Below are positions 52,285 to 62,200 of a DNA stretch of 64,000 nt, one piece after another. Source of the stretch: CAMASH01 sp041746635 (GTDB lineage: Bacteria > Verrucomicrobiota > Verrucomicrobiia > Chthoniobacterales > Terrimicrobiaceae); the NCBI GenBank assembly GCA_041746635.1, contig JBGTGQ010000015.1:82819-146818 (forward strand), written 5' to 3'. Position numbers and translations under genes: made by a program. Every line of letters begins with the position of its first letter. Positions within the stretch are counted from its first letter, which is position 1. The notes beneath the pieces are model-generated. The model searched no databases and was not told the DNA's origin. It saw nothing but the letters and a program-made list of their open reading frames with translations.

Positions 52285-52823
52285 GCACCGGCACCTCCAC
52301 CAGCACGACGCGCGATGTGGAAGTCTCGCGCATCCCCAGCGGGGAAAAGATCACCATCCCGGCCGGAACTCAAGTCGTCATCACCCAAGCTCTCGGCGGC
52401 TCCTTCACCGTCCTTGTTCCCAGCCAGGCGGGACTCTACCGCATCGAGGGACCCGATGCCGACGCCATCGGCCAGGAAAAACCGGCCGACCTCGCCCAAC
52501 CGGCGGACGGCAACCTCGAACAAGCCGTCTGGGACCAGCTCAAGACCTGCTACGATCCCGAAATCCCGGTCAACATCGTGGATCTCGGCCTGGTCTATTC
52601 CCTCGATCTCAAAACGGTCGAAGGCGGCGGCAGCAGCGTCACCGTGCAGATGACCCTCACCGCCCCCGGCTGCGGCATGGGTCCGATCATCGCCAGCGAA
52701 GCGCGGCAAAAAGTTCTCACCCTAGACGGCGTGACCGACGCCAACGTCGAACTGGTCTGGGATCCGCCGTGGTCTCCCGACCGCATCAGCGAAGAAGGCC
52801 GGCAAAAGCTCGGGATGGTGTAG
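52281..52823 (+). CDS. sufT: SufT-like Fe-S assembly protein (MIP18 family)
   Basis: 180 residues from ATG 52281, overlapping the ferritin stop; the open frame to 51738 is antisense/other-frame shadow of ferritin. An N-terminal domain (about 1-70, VSRIPSGEKITIPAGTQVVI) precedes a DUF59/MIP18 domain: CYDPEIPVNIVDLGLVY, TLTAPGCGMG with the conserved Cys, and VELVWDPPWSPDRISEEG at the end. That order is typical of SufT, an auxiliary factor in maturation of Fe-S proteins. Pairing with ferritin by translational coupling suggests a joint iron/Fe-S function. Confidence 0.92.
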   Translation: MSTGTSTSTTRDVEVSRIPSGEKITIPAGTQVVITQALGGSFTVLVPSQAGLYRIEGPDADAIGQEKPADLAQPADGNLEQAVWDQLKTCYDPEIPVNIVDLGLVYSLDLKTVEGGGSSVTVQMTLTAPGCGMGPIIASEARQKVLTLDGVTDANVELVWDPPWSPDRISEEGRQKLGMV

Positions 52824-52835
52824 GGAACTCCGCGC

Positions 52836-53414
52836 TCAGCGGATGATCGTAACCGGCGTTCCCAGCTCGACGGCATCGAAGAGCAGCGGGGCAAACTCCT
52901 CCGGCATGCGAATGCAGCCGTGCGAGGCCGGCTCACCGGGCTGGGGAATGTGGCCGGCATGAAGACCGATGCCGTAGTTCGTCAGACGCAGCCAATACGG
53001 CATGGGGGCGTATTTGAATTCCCCTCCCGCCGGCGGGCGGTCTTTCCGCACATCCGCGTTGCCGTTGACCACATTGCCGTCGGCATCCACGGTGACCCCG
53101 TAAAGATTGGAATGCTTGTCGACGACCTTCTCGATGATTTTGTATTCACCGGCGGGCGTGTCATTTCCCTCCTTGCCTGTGGCCACCACTGCCCAGCCCG
53201 CCGGCTGCCCGCCGATGGACACATCCGCGCGCTGCGCCGCCAGATCGATCACAACGCGGGTTTTGCCGGACAATCCTGACGGATTCCACTCATATAGGGG
53301 GACAGGAGCTACCACCGTCTGCGCACGGGTCTGGCGCCCCGACGAACAGGAGGCAAGACCAAGGACCGCGAAACAAAACAATCCAATACGAACAACCGGC
53401 AACATTCTTTCCAT
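52836..53414 (-). CDS. L,D-transpeptidase (YkuD) lipoprotein
   Basis: 192 residues, signal peptide with lipobox LASC (Cys23). The YkuD domain starts near RVVIDLAAQRADV; catalytic motif GLHAGHIPQPGEPASHGCIRM (His...SHGCIRM, read as GLHAGH and ASHGCIRM) holds the nucleophilic Cys. Such enzymes form 3-3 peptidoglycan cross-links or attach proteins to peptidoglycan in the periplasm. A GKEGNDTPAG motif, usual for this domain, is at about 80-89. Convergent with sufT. Confidence 0.9.
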   Translation of the reverse strand: MERMLPVVRIGLFCFAVLGLASCSSGRQTRAQTVVAPVPLYEWNPSGLSGKTRVVIDLAAQRADVSIGGQPAGWAVVATGKEGNDTPAGEYKIIEKVVDKHSNLYGVTVDADGNVVNGNADVRKDRPPAGGEFKYAPMPYWLRLTNYGIGLHAGHIPQPGEPASHGCIRMPEEFAPLLFDAVELGTPVTIIR

Positions 53415-53453
53415 AAAAACCCGTGCGCAACCTTCGTGGTCAGGCGGCCTTTT

Positions 53454-55052
53454 TCAAGCGGAAACTGCGGCGCCGCCTGCCGGGAATTCCAGAATCGTAG
53501 CCAGCGTGTCCCGCACCGCCTTCTCCGGGGAACCCGGCGCGACGCGAAATCGTGCGCCGACATAGCCATCAGGGCGGACAAGGACGGCTCCTGCCGTATC
53601 GATGCCATAGCATTCCTCGAAATCCAGCGCGTGGAAGTCCCGCGCGTTTTGCCGGACCTCCCCCCCGCAGGCCTTCCAGGCGTCGCCATCCCGGCCCGCC
53701 AGCAAACAGAAACCCCGGCCAAAAAAATCCAGAATGGATCGTTTTTGGCCGTCACGTTCGATCCACAAATGGGGTGCACGCTGTCCGGGCCGCGCGTCCG
53801 GCTGGTAATCGTTGACCGGGTCAACGACCTCCGGCTTTTTCGAACCGTCGGAAACAAACGCCCCGGCGTCGTAGGCCACGCCGAGATCCTGGCCCAGACC
53901 CGTCCCGGCGCGGCGGCTGTGCGCGACCAGTTCTCTGACCAGATCCCAGTCCCCGCCCATGGCCGCATTGACAATCGGCATGATCTCCCCGGCATTTCTA
54001 TTCGTGTTGCGCATGGTGCTGACAGCCGTTCCCTGCCGTTCGGCTTCGTATGTATCGAGCAACCCTTCGCCCGCCTCTCCGCGCAGAACCGCCGCGAGTT
54101 TCCAAGCAAGATTGTGAACCGACTGCAGCCCGGTATTCAAACCCAACCCACCTGCGGGGGAAAGGCGGGCGGCGGCATCCCCCACCAGAAAAACCCGCCC
54201 GGCACGAAATTTTCCCGCCACTTTCGGACTCATCACCCAGGGGCTCACGCTCAGAACTTCCACCGACACATCCGGCAATCCCGAAGCCCGGCGGATATTT
54301 TGAGCTAGGCGCTCCACCGGAAAATCCCCCGGCGTTTCCCCCGGCTGGAGGAAGTGATGCATCAGCCAGAGATCCGTCCCGTTGACCGCCACGAAAAACT
54401 CGAAGTATTCGTCGGAAAGCGCCTGATGCATCAGGGCCGGACGGTCCACGAGATGCGAACCGTAGTCCGCGCGAAACATCGTGTTCAGGAAATGTCCCAT
54501 GTCGCCCGGACCTTCCGCGGGAATGCCCAACTGGTGACGAATCGCGCTCCCGGCCCCATCCGCCGCGATCACCCAGGAGGCATCAACCCGCTCACCCGAA
54601 CCAAGGCCAAGGCGCACCGAACTGCCCGCCTCCTCGGTCCCGGCCACATCCGCGCCAAACCGGATCTCCGCCAATGGCTCCTTCGCCAGCGCATCCAGCA
54701 AAACATGCTCCGTCCACGTCTGGGGACAATGCCAGCCGGTGCAGGGGGTCAGTTCGCTGTGGGCTGCGGCGATGGGAACGCGGCCGAATTCCTCCCCCAC
54801 CAGCGATTTCGCCCAGATGGAAAGCCAGCGACCATCCACCGCGAGCGAGCCTTGCTCGATTTGATCGAGCAGGCCGAGTTGACGATAAATTTCCGAGGTC
54901 CGGCGGGACACTCCCATGGCCTTGGGATGAGTGGAAATGCCGGGCTTCTTTTCGAAAACCACAGACCTCACTCCCGCGCGCGCCAGCAACAAGGCGGACA
55001 TCATCCCGCACGGTCCACCGCCCACAATCGCCACCGGCAACATCTCAGCCAC
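53454..55052 (-). CDS. FAD-dependent aromatic-ring-type monooxygenase
   Basis: 532 residues of the phenol/4-hydroxybenzoate hydroxylase class. FAD binding GGGPCGMMSALLLARAG (residues 11-27), the DG motif AADGAGSAIR, and the ribityl-binding GDAAARLSPAGGLGLNTGLQ (split GDAAARLSP, GGLGLNTGLQ). A C-terminal thioredoxin-like domain follows (about 400-530), as in the longer phenol hydroxylase group. Substrate unknown. A 9-bp gap separates it from the preceding small membrane gene, which suggests one transcript with the next two small genes. Confidence 0.88.
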   Translation of the reverse strand: MAEMLPVAIVGGGPCGMMSALLLARAGVRSVVFEKKPGISTHPKAMGVSRRTSEIYRQLGLLDQIEQGSLAVDGRWLSIWAKSLVGEEFGRVPIAAAHSELTPCTGWHCPQTWTEHVLLDALAKEPLAEIRFGADVAGTEEAGSSVRLGLGSGERVDASWVIAADGAGSAIRHQLGIPAEGPGDMGHFLNTMFRADYGSHLVDRPALMHQALSDEYFEFFVAVNGTDLWLMHHFLQPGETPGDFPVERLAQNIRRASGLPDVSVEVLSVSPWVMSPKVAGKFRAGRVFLVGDAAARLSPAGGLGLNTGLQSVHNLAWKLAAVLRGEAGEGLLDTYEAERQGTAVSTMRNTNRNAGEIMPIVNAAMGGDWDLVRELVAHSRRAGTGLGQDLGVAYDAGAFVSDGSKKPEVVDPVNDYQPDARPGQRAPHLWIERDGQKRSILDFFGRGFCLLAGRDGDAWKACGGEVRQNARDFHALDFEECYGIDTAGAVLVRPDGYVGARFRVAPGSPEKAVRDTLATILEFPAGGAAVSA

Positions 55053-55061
55053 GATGCACCC

Positions 55062-55280
55062 TCAGCGTTTCTTGGTGATCACCGCCGCCAACACCATGGC
55101 AGCCCCGCCGGCAATCGTCACGATGCCGAAAAAGGGTGCAAGCAGGAGATGCTCCTTTTTCTCCGTCACGACTTCAACGGGTCCGATATCCAACACCTTT
55201 TCCTTGCGCGTGATGGGAATGTGCGGAAGCACCAAGACCAGAATCCCAATGACAATAAGAACGATGCCGAAGGTCCGCAT
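55062..55280 (-). CDS. Small two-helix membrane protein (DUF3185-like)
   Basis: 72 residues: a membrane helix (FGIVLIVIGILVLVLPHI), a short loop with KVLDIGPVEVVTEKKEH, and a second helix (PFFGIVTIAGGAAMVLAAVI). The loop pattern and helix pair are typical of a small DUF3185-like group. Located between the DUF2780-like gene and the FAD monooxygenase. Confidence 0.7.
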   Translation of the reverse strand: MRTFGIVLIVIGILVLVLPHIPITRKEKVLDIGPVEVVTEKKEHLLLAPFFGIVTIAGGAAMVLAAVITKKR

Positions 55281-55292
55281 AACAAGGGAAAC

Positions 55293-55706
55293 CTAGACCT
55301 TGGGTTTGAGGAAGCTATCCAACATCGGAACCTTCTTCAAAATGGCATCCACCGTTTCGGGTCCGGCCACCTCCCGGGCTTTTTCCACAAAGGCCTGCAC
55401 GAAAGGCCCGATCTGCGAGGTTTCCAACCCGGCCGCCTGCAGACCCGCAAACGCCTTGGCTGCGTCGCCCATTTTGCCTCCGAAGAGCGAACCGACGCTG
55501 CCGAGGAGACCGCCCGCGGGTTCCCCACCGGCAACGGGAGCCTCGGCCGCCAAGGCGCTGGCCCCCGGAATCTGGGCCATAAATTTTTCGAATTGGGTGC
55601 CAGCGGCCTGCTTCTGGGCGAACTGCAACAACACCTTCACCGCCTCGCGTACCACGCTTTCGGAAACCCCGATTTTTTCGCTGATAAACTTGATAATCTG
55701 CTCCAT
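55293..55706 (-). CDS. DUF2780-like protein
   Basis: 137 residues from ATG 55706. N-terminal helix MEQIIKFISEKIGVSESVVR, a Gly/Ala-rich middle (GGLLGSVGSLFGGKMGDAAK) and a C-terminal helical part ending ILKKVPMLDSF. The GLLG..GSLFGGK...GLETSQIGPFV pattern is that of DUF2780 (VcgC/VcgE). Function unknown; probably soluble. Confidence 0.7.
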   Translation of the reverse strand: MEQIIKFISEKIGVSESVVREAVKVLLQFAQKQAAGTQFEKFMAQIPGASALAAEAPVAGGEPAGGLLGSVGSLFGGKMGDAAKAFAGLQAAGLETSQIGPFVQAFVEKAREVAGPETVDAILKKVPMLDSFLKPKV

Positions 55707-55821
55707 GGGACATTCTATGCGCCGCGCCCTTCCCTTTGACAAGGCTCGCGCTCCAAGGTGACGAAAGAATTCCCATTCCCGGCTTGCCTGGGCCGCACTG
55801 ACTGCGGATGAATGTGCGCAG

Positions 55822-56754
55822 ATGAGCGGGGACGATCACGCGGGCACACGGAATTTGACCGCCGGAATTGCCTTGATCACGGCCGCATTTTTTTGCGCCT
55901 CCGTCATGAGCGCCCTGAGCAAGGCGGCCTCAACGGTCTCCCCCTTGCTGCTGCTTTTTCTGCAATACGGCATCAGCTTTCTCGTTTTCCTTCCCGCCCT
56001 GGCCCGCACCGGACCCGGCTTGCTCAAGACAAAACATCCCGGCCTGCAAATCTTCCGCAGTGTCGCCGGTTCCGTCTGTCAGTTGCTTTTCTTTATCGCG
56101 GTGAAATCCATTGCGCTGATGGATGCCGTCCTCCTCGCCAATGCCGCCCCGCTTTTCATTCCGCTGGTCGTCTGGGTCTGGTTCCGCAAAACCGTGCAGC
56201 CCCTCGTTTGGGTGAGCCTCCTTATCGGCCTCGTCGGCATCTGCCTCATCATCAAACCCGGCCCGTCCATGCTGGAAAACCCCGCCGCGTTGATCGCGCT
56301 GGCGGCCGCGGTTTTCTCCGCCCTCGCCCTCGTCGCCACCAACAAGCTTTCCGAAACCGAACCGCCCATGCGAATTCTGCTTTATAACTTCGGCATCTCC
56401 ACCGTCTTGCTCGTGCCCGTCTGCTTCTTCGCCTGGAAGTCCCCCACCCCACACGAATGGCTCCTCCTGCTTGGAGTCGGCGGTTTCTACGCCCTCACCC
56501 AATACCTCATCATCCTCGCCTATCGCCAGGCCAGCGCGGCCCAAATCTCGCCGTTCAACTACACCGTGGTCATCTTTTCCGGACTCCTCGGGTGGATCGT
56601 TTTCGGCAACGTGCCCGACTGGATCTCCGTCGTCGGCACGCTGCTCATCTGCGCCGGCGGCATCCTCAGCATCAAGGCCGGACATCCCGAAGGACTCGGC
56701 CATTCCCACGGCAACGGCCATTGGAATCCTCCACCCAAAACCACCAACCCATGA
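55822..56754 (+). CDS. EamA/DMT-superfamily transporter
   Basis: 310 residues, ten hydrophobic helices in two EamA units (about 12-145 and 155-285). Typical pieces: QYGISFLVFLPAL, SIALMDAVLLANAAPLFIPLVV..WVWFRKTVQP and the second-half QASAAQISPFNYTVVIFSGLLGW with the closing GTLLICAGGILSI. Exports small metabolites or amino acids; substrate unknown. It overlaps the following lactonase-like gene by ATGA, so the two act together. Confidence 0.88.
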   Translation: MSGDDHAGTRNLTAGIALITAAFFCASVMSALSKAASTVSPLLLLFLQYGISFLVFLPALARTGPGLLKTKHPGLQIFRSVAGSVCQLLFFIAVKSIALMDAVLLANAAPLFIPLVVWVWFRKTVQPLVWVSLLIGLVGICLIIKPGPSMLENPAALIALAAAVFSALALVATNKLSETEPPMRILLYNFGISTVLLVPVCFFAWKSPTPHEWLLLLGVGGFYALTQYLIILAYRQASAAQISPFNYTVVIFSGLLGWIVFGNVPDWISVVGTLLICAGGILSIKAGHPEGLGHSHGNGHWNPPPKTTNP

Positions 56755-57665
56755 AACTCGATCCCCGCCACCTCCCGGCCGTCCCCACTCACGCAGCCGA
56801 ACTCGTCCACCGTCACGATTCCATTCTCGGCGAGTCGCCCCTCTGGGAGGAACGCGAGCAAGTCCTCTATTGGGTGGACATTGATCGCGGGCAGATCCAC
56901 CGCTTCGATCCCGCCACGGAAGAAAACACCACCCACACCCTGCCGACCAAAGTCACCTCCATCGCCCGCCGGGCCGGCGGCGGCTTGATCGCGAGCCTGC
57001 GCAAAAATTTCGCCTTCTTCGATCCCGTCAGCGGTCAGGTGGAAAACCTCGACACCGTGGAATCCGATCAGCCTGAAAACCGCTTCAACGACGGCAAAGT
57101 GGACCGCCAGGGCCGCTTCTGGGCCGGCACCATGAATGAGGTCCACATCGGCCGCCCGGACGCCGCCCTTTACCGCTTTGACCATCCGGGAACCGTCACC
57201 AGGATGATTCCCGAAGTGACCATTTCCAACGGCACCGGTTGGAGTCCCGATGGCCGCACCATGTATTACACCGACACCCTGCGTCACACCGTCTTTGCCT
57301 ACGATTTCGATCCCGCCAGCGGCGCGATCTCCCACCGCCGTCCCTTTCTCGAAATCGAACCCGCCAGCGAAGGCCTGCCCGACGGACTCACCGTCGATGC
57401 CGAGGGATTCGTCTGGAGCGCCCTGGTCAATTTTGGCTGCATCCTCCGGCTCGACCCCGCAGGCATGCTGGAACGCATGGTGACCTTTCCCCCCACCCGG
57501 GGCACCTGCTGCACTTTCGGCGGCGCGGATTATGGCGACCTCTACATCACCACCGCCAGAGAATGCCTCACCCCGGACCAAATCGCGGAGCAACCGCTGG
57601 CCGGCAGCCTCTTCCGCTTCCGCCCCGGAGTCCACGGACTGGCCGAGACGCCTTTCGCCGGATAG
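56751..57665 (+). CDS. SMP-30/gluconolactonase-family protein
   Basis: 304 residues, six-bladed beta-propeller of the regucalcin group. Seen: LGESPLWEEREQVLYWVDI (about residues 26-44, metal-ligand Glu), RFNDGKVDRQGRFWAGTM, NGTGWSPDGRTMYYTDT with the expected Asn/Asp ligands, and LPDGLTVDAEGFVW. The family hydrolyses sugar lactones. Coupled to the EamA transporter, it probably acts in sugar-acid handling. Confidence 0.92.
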   Translation: MKLDPRHLPAVPTHAAELVHRHDSILGESPLWEEREQVLYWVDIDRGQIHRFDPATEENTTHTLPTKVTSIARRAGGGLIASLRKNFAFFDPVSGQVENLDTVESDQPENRFNDGKVDRQGRFWAGTMNEVHIGRPDAALYRFDHPGTVTRMIPEVTISNGTGWSPDGRTMYYTDTLRHTVFAYDFDPASGAISHRRPFLEIEPASEGLPDGLTVDAEGFVWSALVNFGCILRLDPAGMLERMVTFPPTRGTCCTFGGADYGDLYITTARECLTPDQIAEQPLAGSLFRFRPGVHGLAETPFAG

Positions 57666-57675
57666 AGATTCCACG

Positions 57676-57978
57676 ATGCCACCCAAACCCAAATGGCCCT
57701 GGATCACCCTCATCGTCTTGCAAACCATGCAGTTTTTCACGCTCCTGCCCTGGCTCATGATGGCCGGCCTCGCCGTGATGGCCTTCGACGCGCCGGGCTC
57801 CACCAAAATGTGGCAACCCTGGGCCTTCGTGCTCGCCATCTGGTCCTACCCGCTTTGGCTTCTCCTCGCCGGAGCCGCTTCCTGGCTGCTGCTCAAATTC
57901 GGCTGGCGCAAATCCGCCCTCGCCCTCAGCGCGGTCTTCACCCTGCCCATGCCGGCGATGATGCTCTTCGTTTTCTAG
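57676..57978 (+). CDS. Small membrane protein, three predicted helices
   Basis: 100 residues from ATG 57676, 10 bp after the SMP-30 gene. Hydrophobic segments at about 10-36, 50-72 and 80-99. No family recognised. Position suggests a third member of the transporter/lactonase operon. Confidence 0.6.
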   Translation: MPPKPKWPWITLIVLQTMQFFTLLPWLMMAGLAVMAFDAPGSTKMWQPWAFVLAIWSYPLWLLLAGAASWLLLKFGWRKSALALSAVFTLPMPAMMLFVF

Positions 57979-58108
57979 AGCTGACTTCCCGCCTGTAGCG
58001 GTCTATGACCGTCGCATGTTTGCTCCGACCGTGCAAACCGGCCTGGACTCTATGGGCAGGATTCGGAGAATATTCCGTGAAGAGGGGGCTGAAATCCGCT
58101 CGTGCAAA

Positions 58109-58549
58109 TTACGGTTGAGTCTCGCTTTTCCGTTCCACAGCAAGAGTGAGTTCACTCACGCCGACGGCCTGAGCGGCGTCCACGACGGCAACAACACGAT
58201 CGTAAGGAGCGTTTTTATCGCCGCGCACGACCAAGGTTTTCATTCCAGCCCGGGTCATTTCCCCGAGTTTTCCAGTAAGCATGAGGGGCGGAATGATGTC
58301 CTGATTCAAAGCGATTTCGCCGGCTGCGTTGACCCACACAGTGGCCGTCTCACCGCCGGGGGCTAGGGCGGTGGATTGTTCATCCTCAGCGGCGCGAGGC
58401 AGTTCAAGCGTGAAAGGCGATTCTTCGCTGAAGGTGGAAGCCACCACATAGAAAAGGAGCACAAGAAATACACAATCAATCAACGGCACCAAGTCGGCGC
58501 GGTCGTCGTTGTCCTCACTATGGGAATCGTCTTCGAGGAGCGTTTTCAT
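58109..58549 (-). CDS. exbD: ExbD/TolR-family biopolymer transport protein
   Basis: 146 residues from ATG 58549. One membrane helix with the proton-carrying Asp: ADLVPLIDCVFLVLLFYVVA (residues 18-37, Asp in PLID). The periplasmic domain ends with YDRVVAVVDAAQAVGVSELTLAV, the usual ExbD pattern. Uses proton flow with ExbB to drive an energy transducer. Coupled to exbB by ATGA. Confidence 0.92.
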   Translation of the reverse strand: MKTLLEDDSHSEDNDDRADLVPLIDCVFLVLLFYVVASTFSEESPFTLELPRAAEDEQSTALAPGGETATVWVNAAGEIALNQDIIPPLMLTGKLGEMTRAGMKTLVVRGDKNAPYDRVVAVVDAAQAVGVSELTLAVERKSETQP

Positions 58550-59238
58550 GCGGTCGCAAGAGCAGGAGTGGTCCCAGGGGCGCCAGATTCTTGAGAAGGT
58601 GCGGGGCCCCTCCCGGATGTGGGTGCGCCACCGGAGATGCCGTGGCGCTGGGCGTAGTGGGCGGAGAGGATCGCCGCTTCCGCCTCGGCCGCGTAGGCAG
58701 TGACCTTGCCGGTAAAGAAGCGCCCTGCCACGATGGCCGGGATGGCAACAATCAGCCCGCCAGCCGTCTTGTAGAGCGCAAAGGCCAGGCCGGCTGCGAG
58801 TTTCGTCTTGTCGGTTTCGCCCGTCTGGGCCAGCGCAGAAAATGTCATGATCATGCCAACCACGGTACCGATGAGTCCGATCATGGGCGCGATGACGCCG
58901 ATGGTGGCCATGTGATTGATGTTTCGTTTGAGCGGTTTGAGGGCCACGGAGGTCGCATTGGCAAGGGCCTCTTCGAGAAGGATGCCGCCGAGCTGGAACT
59001 GCCGGAGGCCCTTGGTCCAAGCAGAGAGCACGACGGTGTTGGACGAGGCGGCTTCGCGTTCGGCCCCGGGGTAGTCGAGCGCCTCGATGCGGGCGACAAC
59101 CCGCTCCAGCTTGGCGGGATCGAGCACCCGTGTGCGTCGCAGCGCCCGGAACCGATTGAAGATGAGGGCGGCGAGCACAAAAGAACAAATCCAAAGGGGA
59201 AGCATTCCGAGGCTGAAGATTTGCTGGGTGGCATTCAT
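58546..59238 (-). CDS. exbB: ExbB/TolQ/MotA-family proton channel protein
   Basis: 230 residues from ATG 59238 (overlapping the preceding stop). Three membrane helices: LPLWICSFVLAALIF near the N-terminus, and the proton-channel pair NHMATIGVIAPMIGLIGTVVGMI and AGGLIVAIPAIVAGRFF. The TIGVIAPMIGLIGTV stretch is the ExbB signature. A Pro/Gly/Ser-rich C-terminal tail (about 205-230) is unusual. It forms the stator with ExbD. Here the first gene of the operon replaces the normal TonB. Confidence 0.92.
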   Translation of the reverse strand: MNATQQIFSLGMLPLWICSFVLAALIFNRFRALRRTRVLDPAKLERVVARIEALDYPGAEREAASSNTVVLSAWTKGLRQFQLGGILLEEALANATSVALKPLKRNINHMATIGVIAPMIGLIGTVVGMIMTFSALAQTGETDKTKLAAGLAFALYKTAGGLIVAIPAIVAGRFFTGKVTAYAAEAEAAILSAHYAQRHGISGGAPTSGRGPAPSQESGAPGTTPALATA

Positions 59239-62200
59239 GGCGTAGTGGATTGGGTTTGTGATTTGGTGAGGAGGCGGAGGACGGGCCATCCCACCATGGC
59301 GCTGGTGGTGATCTCGCGATTGCGTTCGCCGGTTGCGGTGACCGCATCGATGTAGGTAAAAACGACGGTGTCGCCGCTTTGCAAGCCGATGGCGTCAGCG
59401 CGTGCTTCGAGGCCCGCGCCCTCGGTGGCGATCTCGCCCTGAAAGACGCCGGTGTCGCCACCGGTCTCGCGCAGCAAAACGACGCGGCGGTCGCCAGTTG
59501 CCTGCCTCTCAACACGCACTGCAACAACGTCAATTTTTTTCGGATCAAAATTCATGTCACCGTCAATGATTTCCACCTCGACAAGCTGATTGAGCGCGAG
59601 GGCGGCGGGCGGGTCGCCGGATTTCTGATGGGGCAACTTAATCTCTGCATCCGAACCCAGAAGGAGAAGGTCACCCCACAGGTCGGGACGACGCCAGTTC
59701 GCCGCCGCTTTCGGAGCGGCCCACTGCATTTGGTCTCCGAAATTGAAATTCTTACTCACGGACATGTCCAGCGCCGCCGAACTGCCGGGGGAAAGGCGAT
59801 AGTTCATGGCTTGAGAAGACAGGAACCCTTCCACCGTGTATCCGCCCGGGAACGGACGCGCCGTTGAAAAGCTGATCGTGCGCAGATGGTTAAGCTCTCC
59901 AAGCGTGCGCCCCGAAGGGTTTCCTGCACCCTGACGGTCCCGCTCATACGTGTGGCTGGCATTACCCTTCCAGCCAAACGGCATGAAAAAATGTTGGTTG
60001 GCGGTCTCCGTCTTTTTCGGCGAGCGGGAATTGGCCGCGTCAAAGAAGAGTTCGAAACAATCCCCGATGTAGGGTGCGCCATCGCTGGCCTCGCCGCCAC
60101 CCGGGTCTTCCAGCTTATAGGCAAAATAGAGGCCTTCCGCCCTCCATCGGAAATAGACGTCGGGGCCGCTTTCTATCTTGGAACCCGCATGGAGGTAACG
60201 CACCGCCGCGTGCGGTGCGTCCAATTCCCACTCGGATAGATCGCCATCCACCACAATGGGCTTTTCGGCGTAGGGCGCGGCGGTGAAGGCGATTGATTGA
60301 TAATTTGGGCGGGACACTTGGTCTGCTGTCACCGCTTTGCGCTCTGGCGGCTCCGGCACCACGGCACCGGGTGGCAGTTCGGGGGACCAGATCGTCCGGC
60401 TTGGCCGCGCGGGAGCCGCCTTCGGTCGTCCGCGGAATTCGGATCCGTCGGCCACAGAACTCAGTGCTGCTGACGGCTCGGTGTAGGTGCGCTCGGCAAT
60501 CTGGGCCTTCAATGATTCATAAAGACCTGGTATCACTGGAAATCCTGCCCCTTCGATCGGCCGGCCTCCCGCCCCGCCGCTGAACGAGAAATCAAGCCCG
60601 CTGCCTGCCGAGGACGGGCCGCCCATGAGCTGCGACATTGAGGAAGCCGCTACGGACTGACTGCTGCGGCCTGCGGCGATATTGCTGGCCAGGCCAGCGA
60701 CGCGTCGTTGGATTTCCTGAAATGCGTCTTGCTTGCTGCCCCCGGAGCCTGCGCCGGGAGAGAACTCCGCGCCGGCCTGCTTGGCGAGATCCGAAATTGC
60801 CTCGCGCGTTTTGTTCTCCAGCGCTTCTTTCCGCCCGGAGGCCGATTGTGGTGCGCCCCCTGACGAGCCCGGCCCGCCCGATGCCTGGCCGGGTCCCCCA
60901 CCCGCTTGGGAAACCGGGTCGGACCCGCTTGAGGACGCTTCCCCGCCCGCGCTGCTGGGCTGGCCTTCGACCGATGCCGCTGAGGCGGTGGCCGGTTTTT
61001 TGGATTTGACTCCCCCCTTTGCCGCCATTTGGCGGAGTTCTTTGGAGACCCCAAGATTCACCGGCATTTCTTCAGCGATTTCGGTGGCCGCCGAAGCAAG
61101 GCTCTCCTCGACTTTCGCCGCCAGTTCCGACGAGTCGATCTGACGGTCCTCCATGTCTTTCTGAAGAATCGCCATCGTGCTCTTGATCATTTCGGGCAGA
61201 GCGGATTCCACAAACGCCTCCCGGGTGTCGTTCTGTGCGGTCTCCTTGCCGCTGGAAATCGCGGATGAGGCAAGCTCTGCAGATATTTTTGCTTCACTGG
61301 CGGCGTCCCCGCCGGCCGCATCGGTGGCCATGGCGGTGATCAGGGAGGGCACCTCTGAGCTGTAAAACGCATTGACCTTCGAACGGAGGCTGTTAAGGCC
61401 GCGCTGGACAAGCTGCTTGCCCAGGGTGTCGGCCACGGCATCGGCGTACTCCGAGGCGACCCGGTCGGTCGTTTCCTCCAATACGTGGTTCACGGCTTCC
61501 GTCATGGCGGCAGCCGGGTCGGCATCCGAAGATTGGGAGACCGCATTATCAACGATTCCTTGAAATGCCGCCTTGTCCTCGGCGGAAATATCTGCCGGAA
61601 GCAAACCCATCAGAGTGTTGCGAATATCCCCTTCGACGATCTGCTCAAGCGCTGGTTTGCTCGTCGTGGGAGCTCCCGGACGGGCACCCCCTGCCGCACC
61701 CCCTGCCGCACCCCCGGATCCGGAACCTCCGCCCATGGCGGTTCCTCCGGCGCCGGTGGATCCGCCACCGGAGGCATCCGATGCAGCACCTCCCGTCGTT
61801 TGAGAAGCCACTTGCCCTCCTGGCAAAGCTGCCGAGGTTCCCGGCGTCGCTAATGCATCCGCAGAACCGGTCTTCTCGGGAGAATCAGCAGCCGCTCCGG
61901 CCGCGTCTGCCACCCCGGTGGCGGTCCCCTCCCCGGGCTGTTGAAGCGACTCGGGATCAGGAGTTCCGGCCGGCGATTCGCTCCCGGCTCCCGCCTCGGA
62001 CGTCCCAAGAATATCTTCTCCCGCACCGACCGGAATCGGCTCAACCTCCGGGTTTTCTGCCAATGTGCCGTCGGCAATTTCCGTAGGAGTGGCCGATGGT
62101 TCGGCAGCCTCGGGCACGGTAGGGGGACGCTCCGGTTCCGTTGCCCGGGTGAGAACGGTTTCGGGTGATTCCCTCGGGGCATGCGATGACCCCGCAATCA

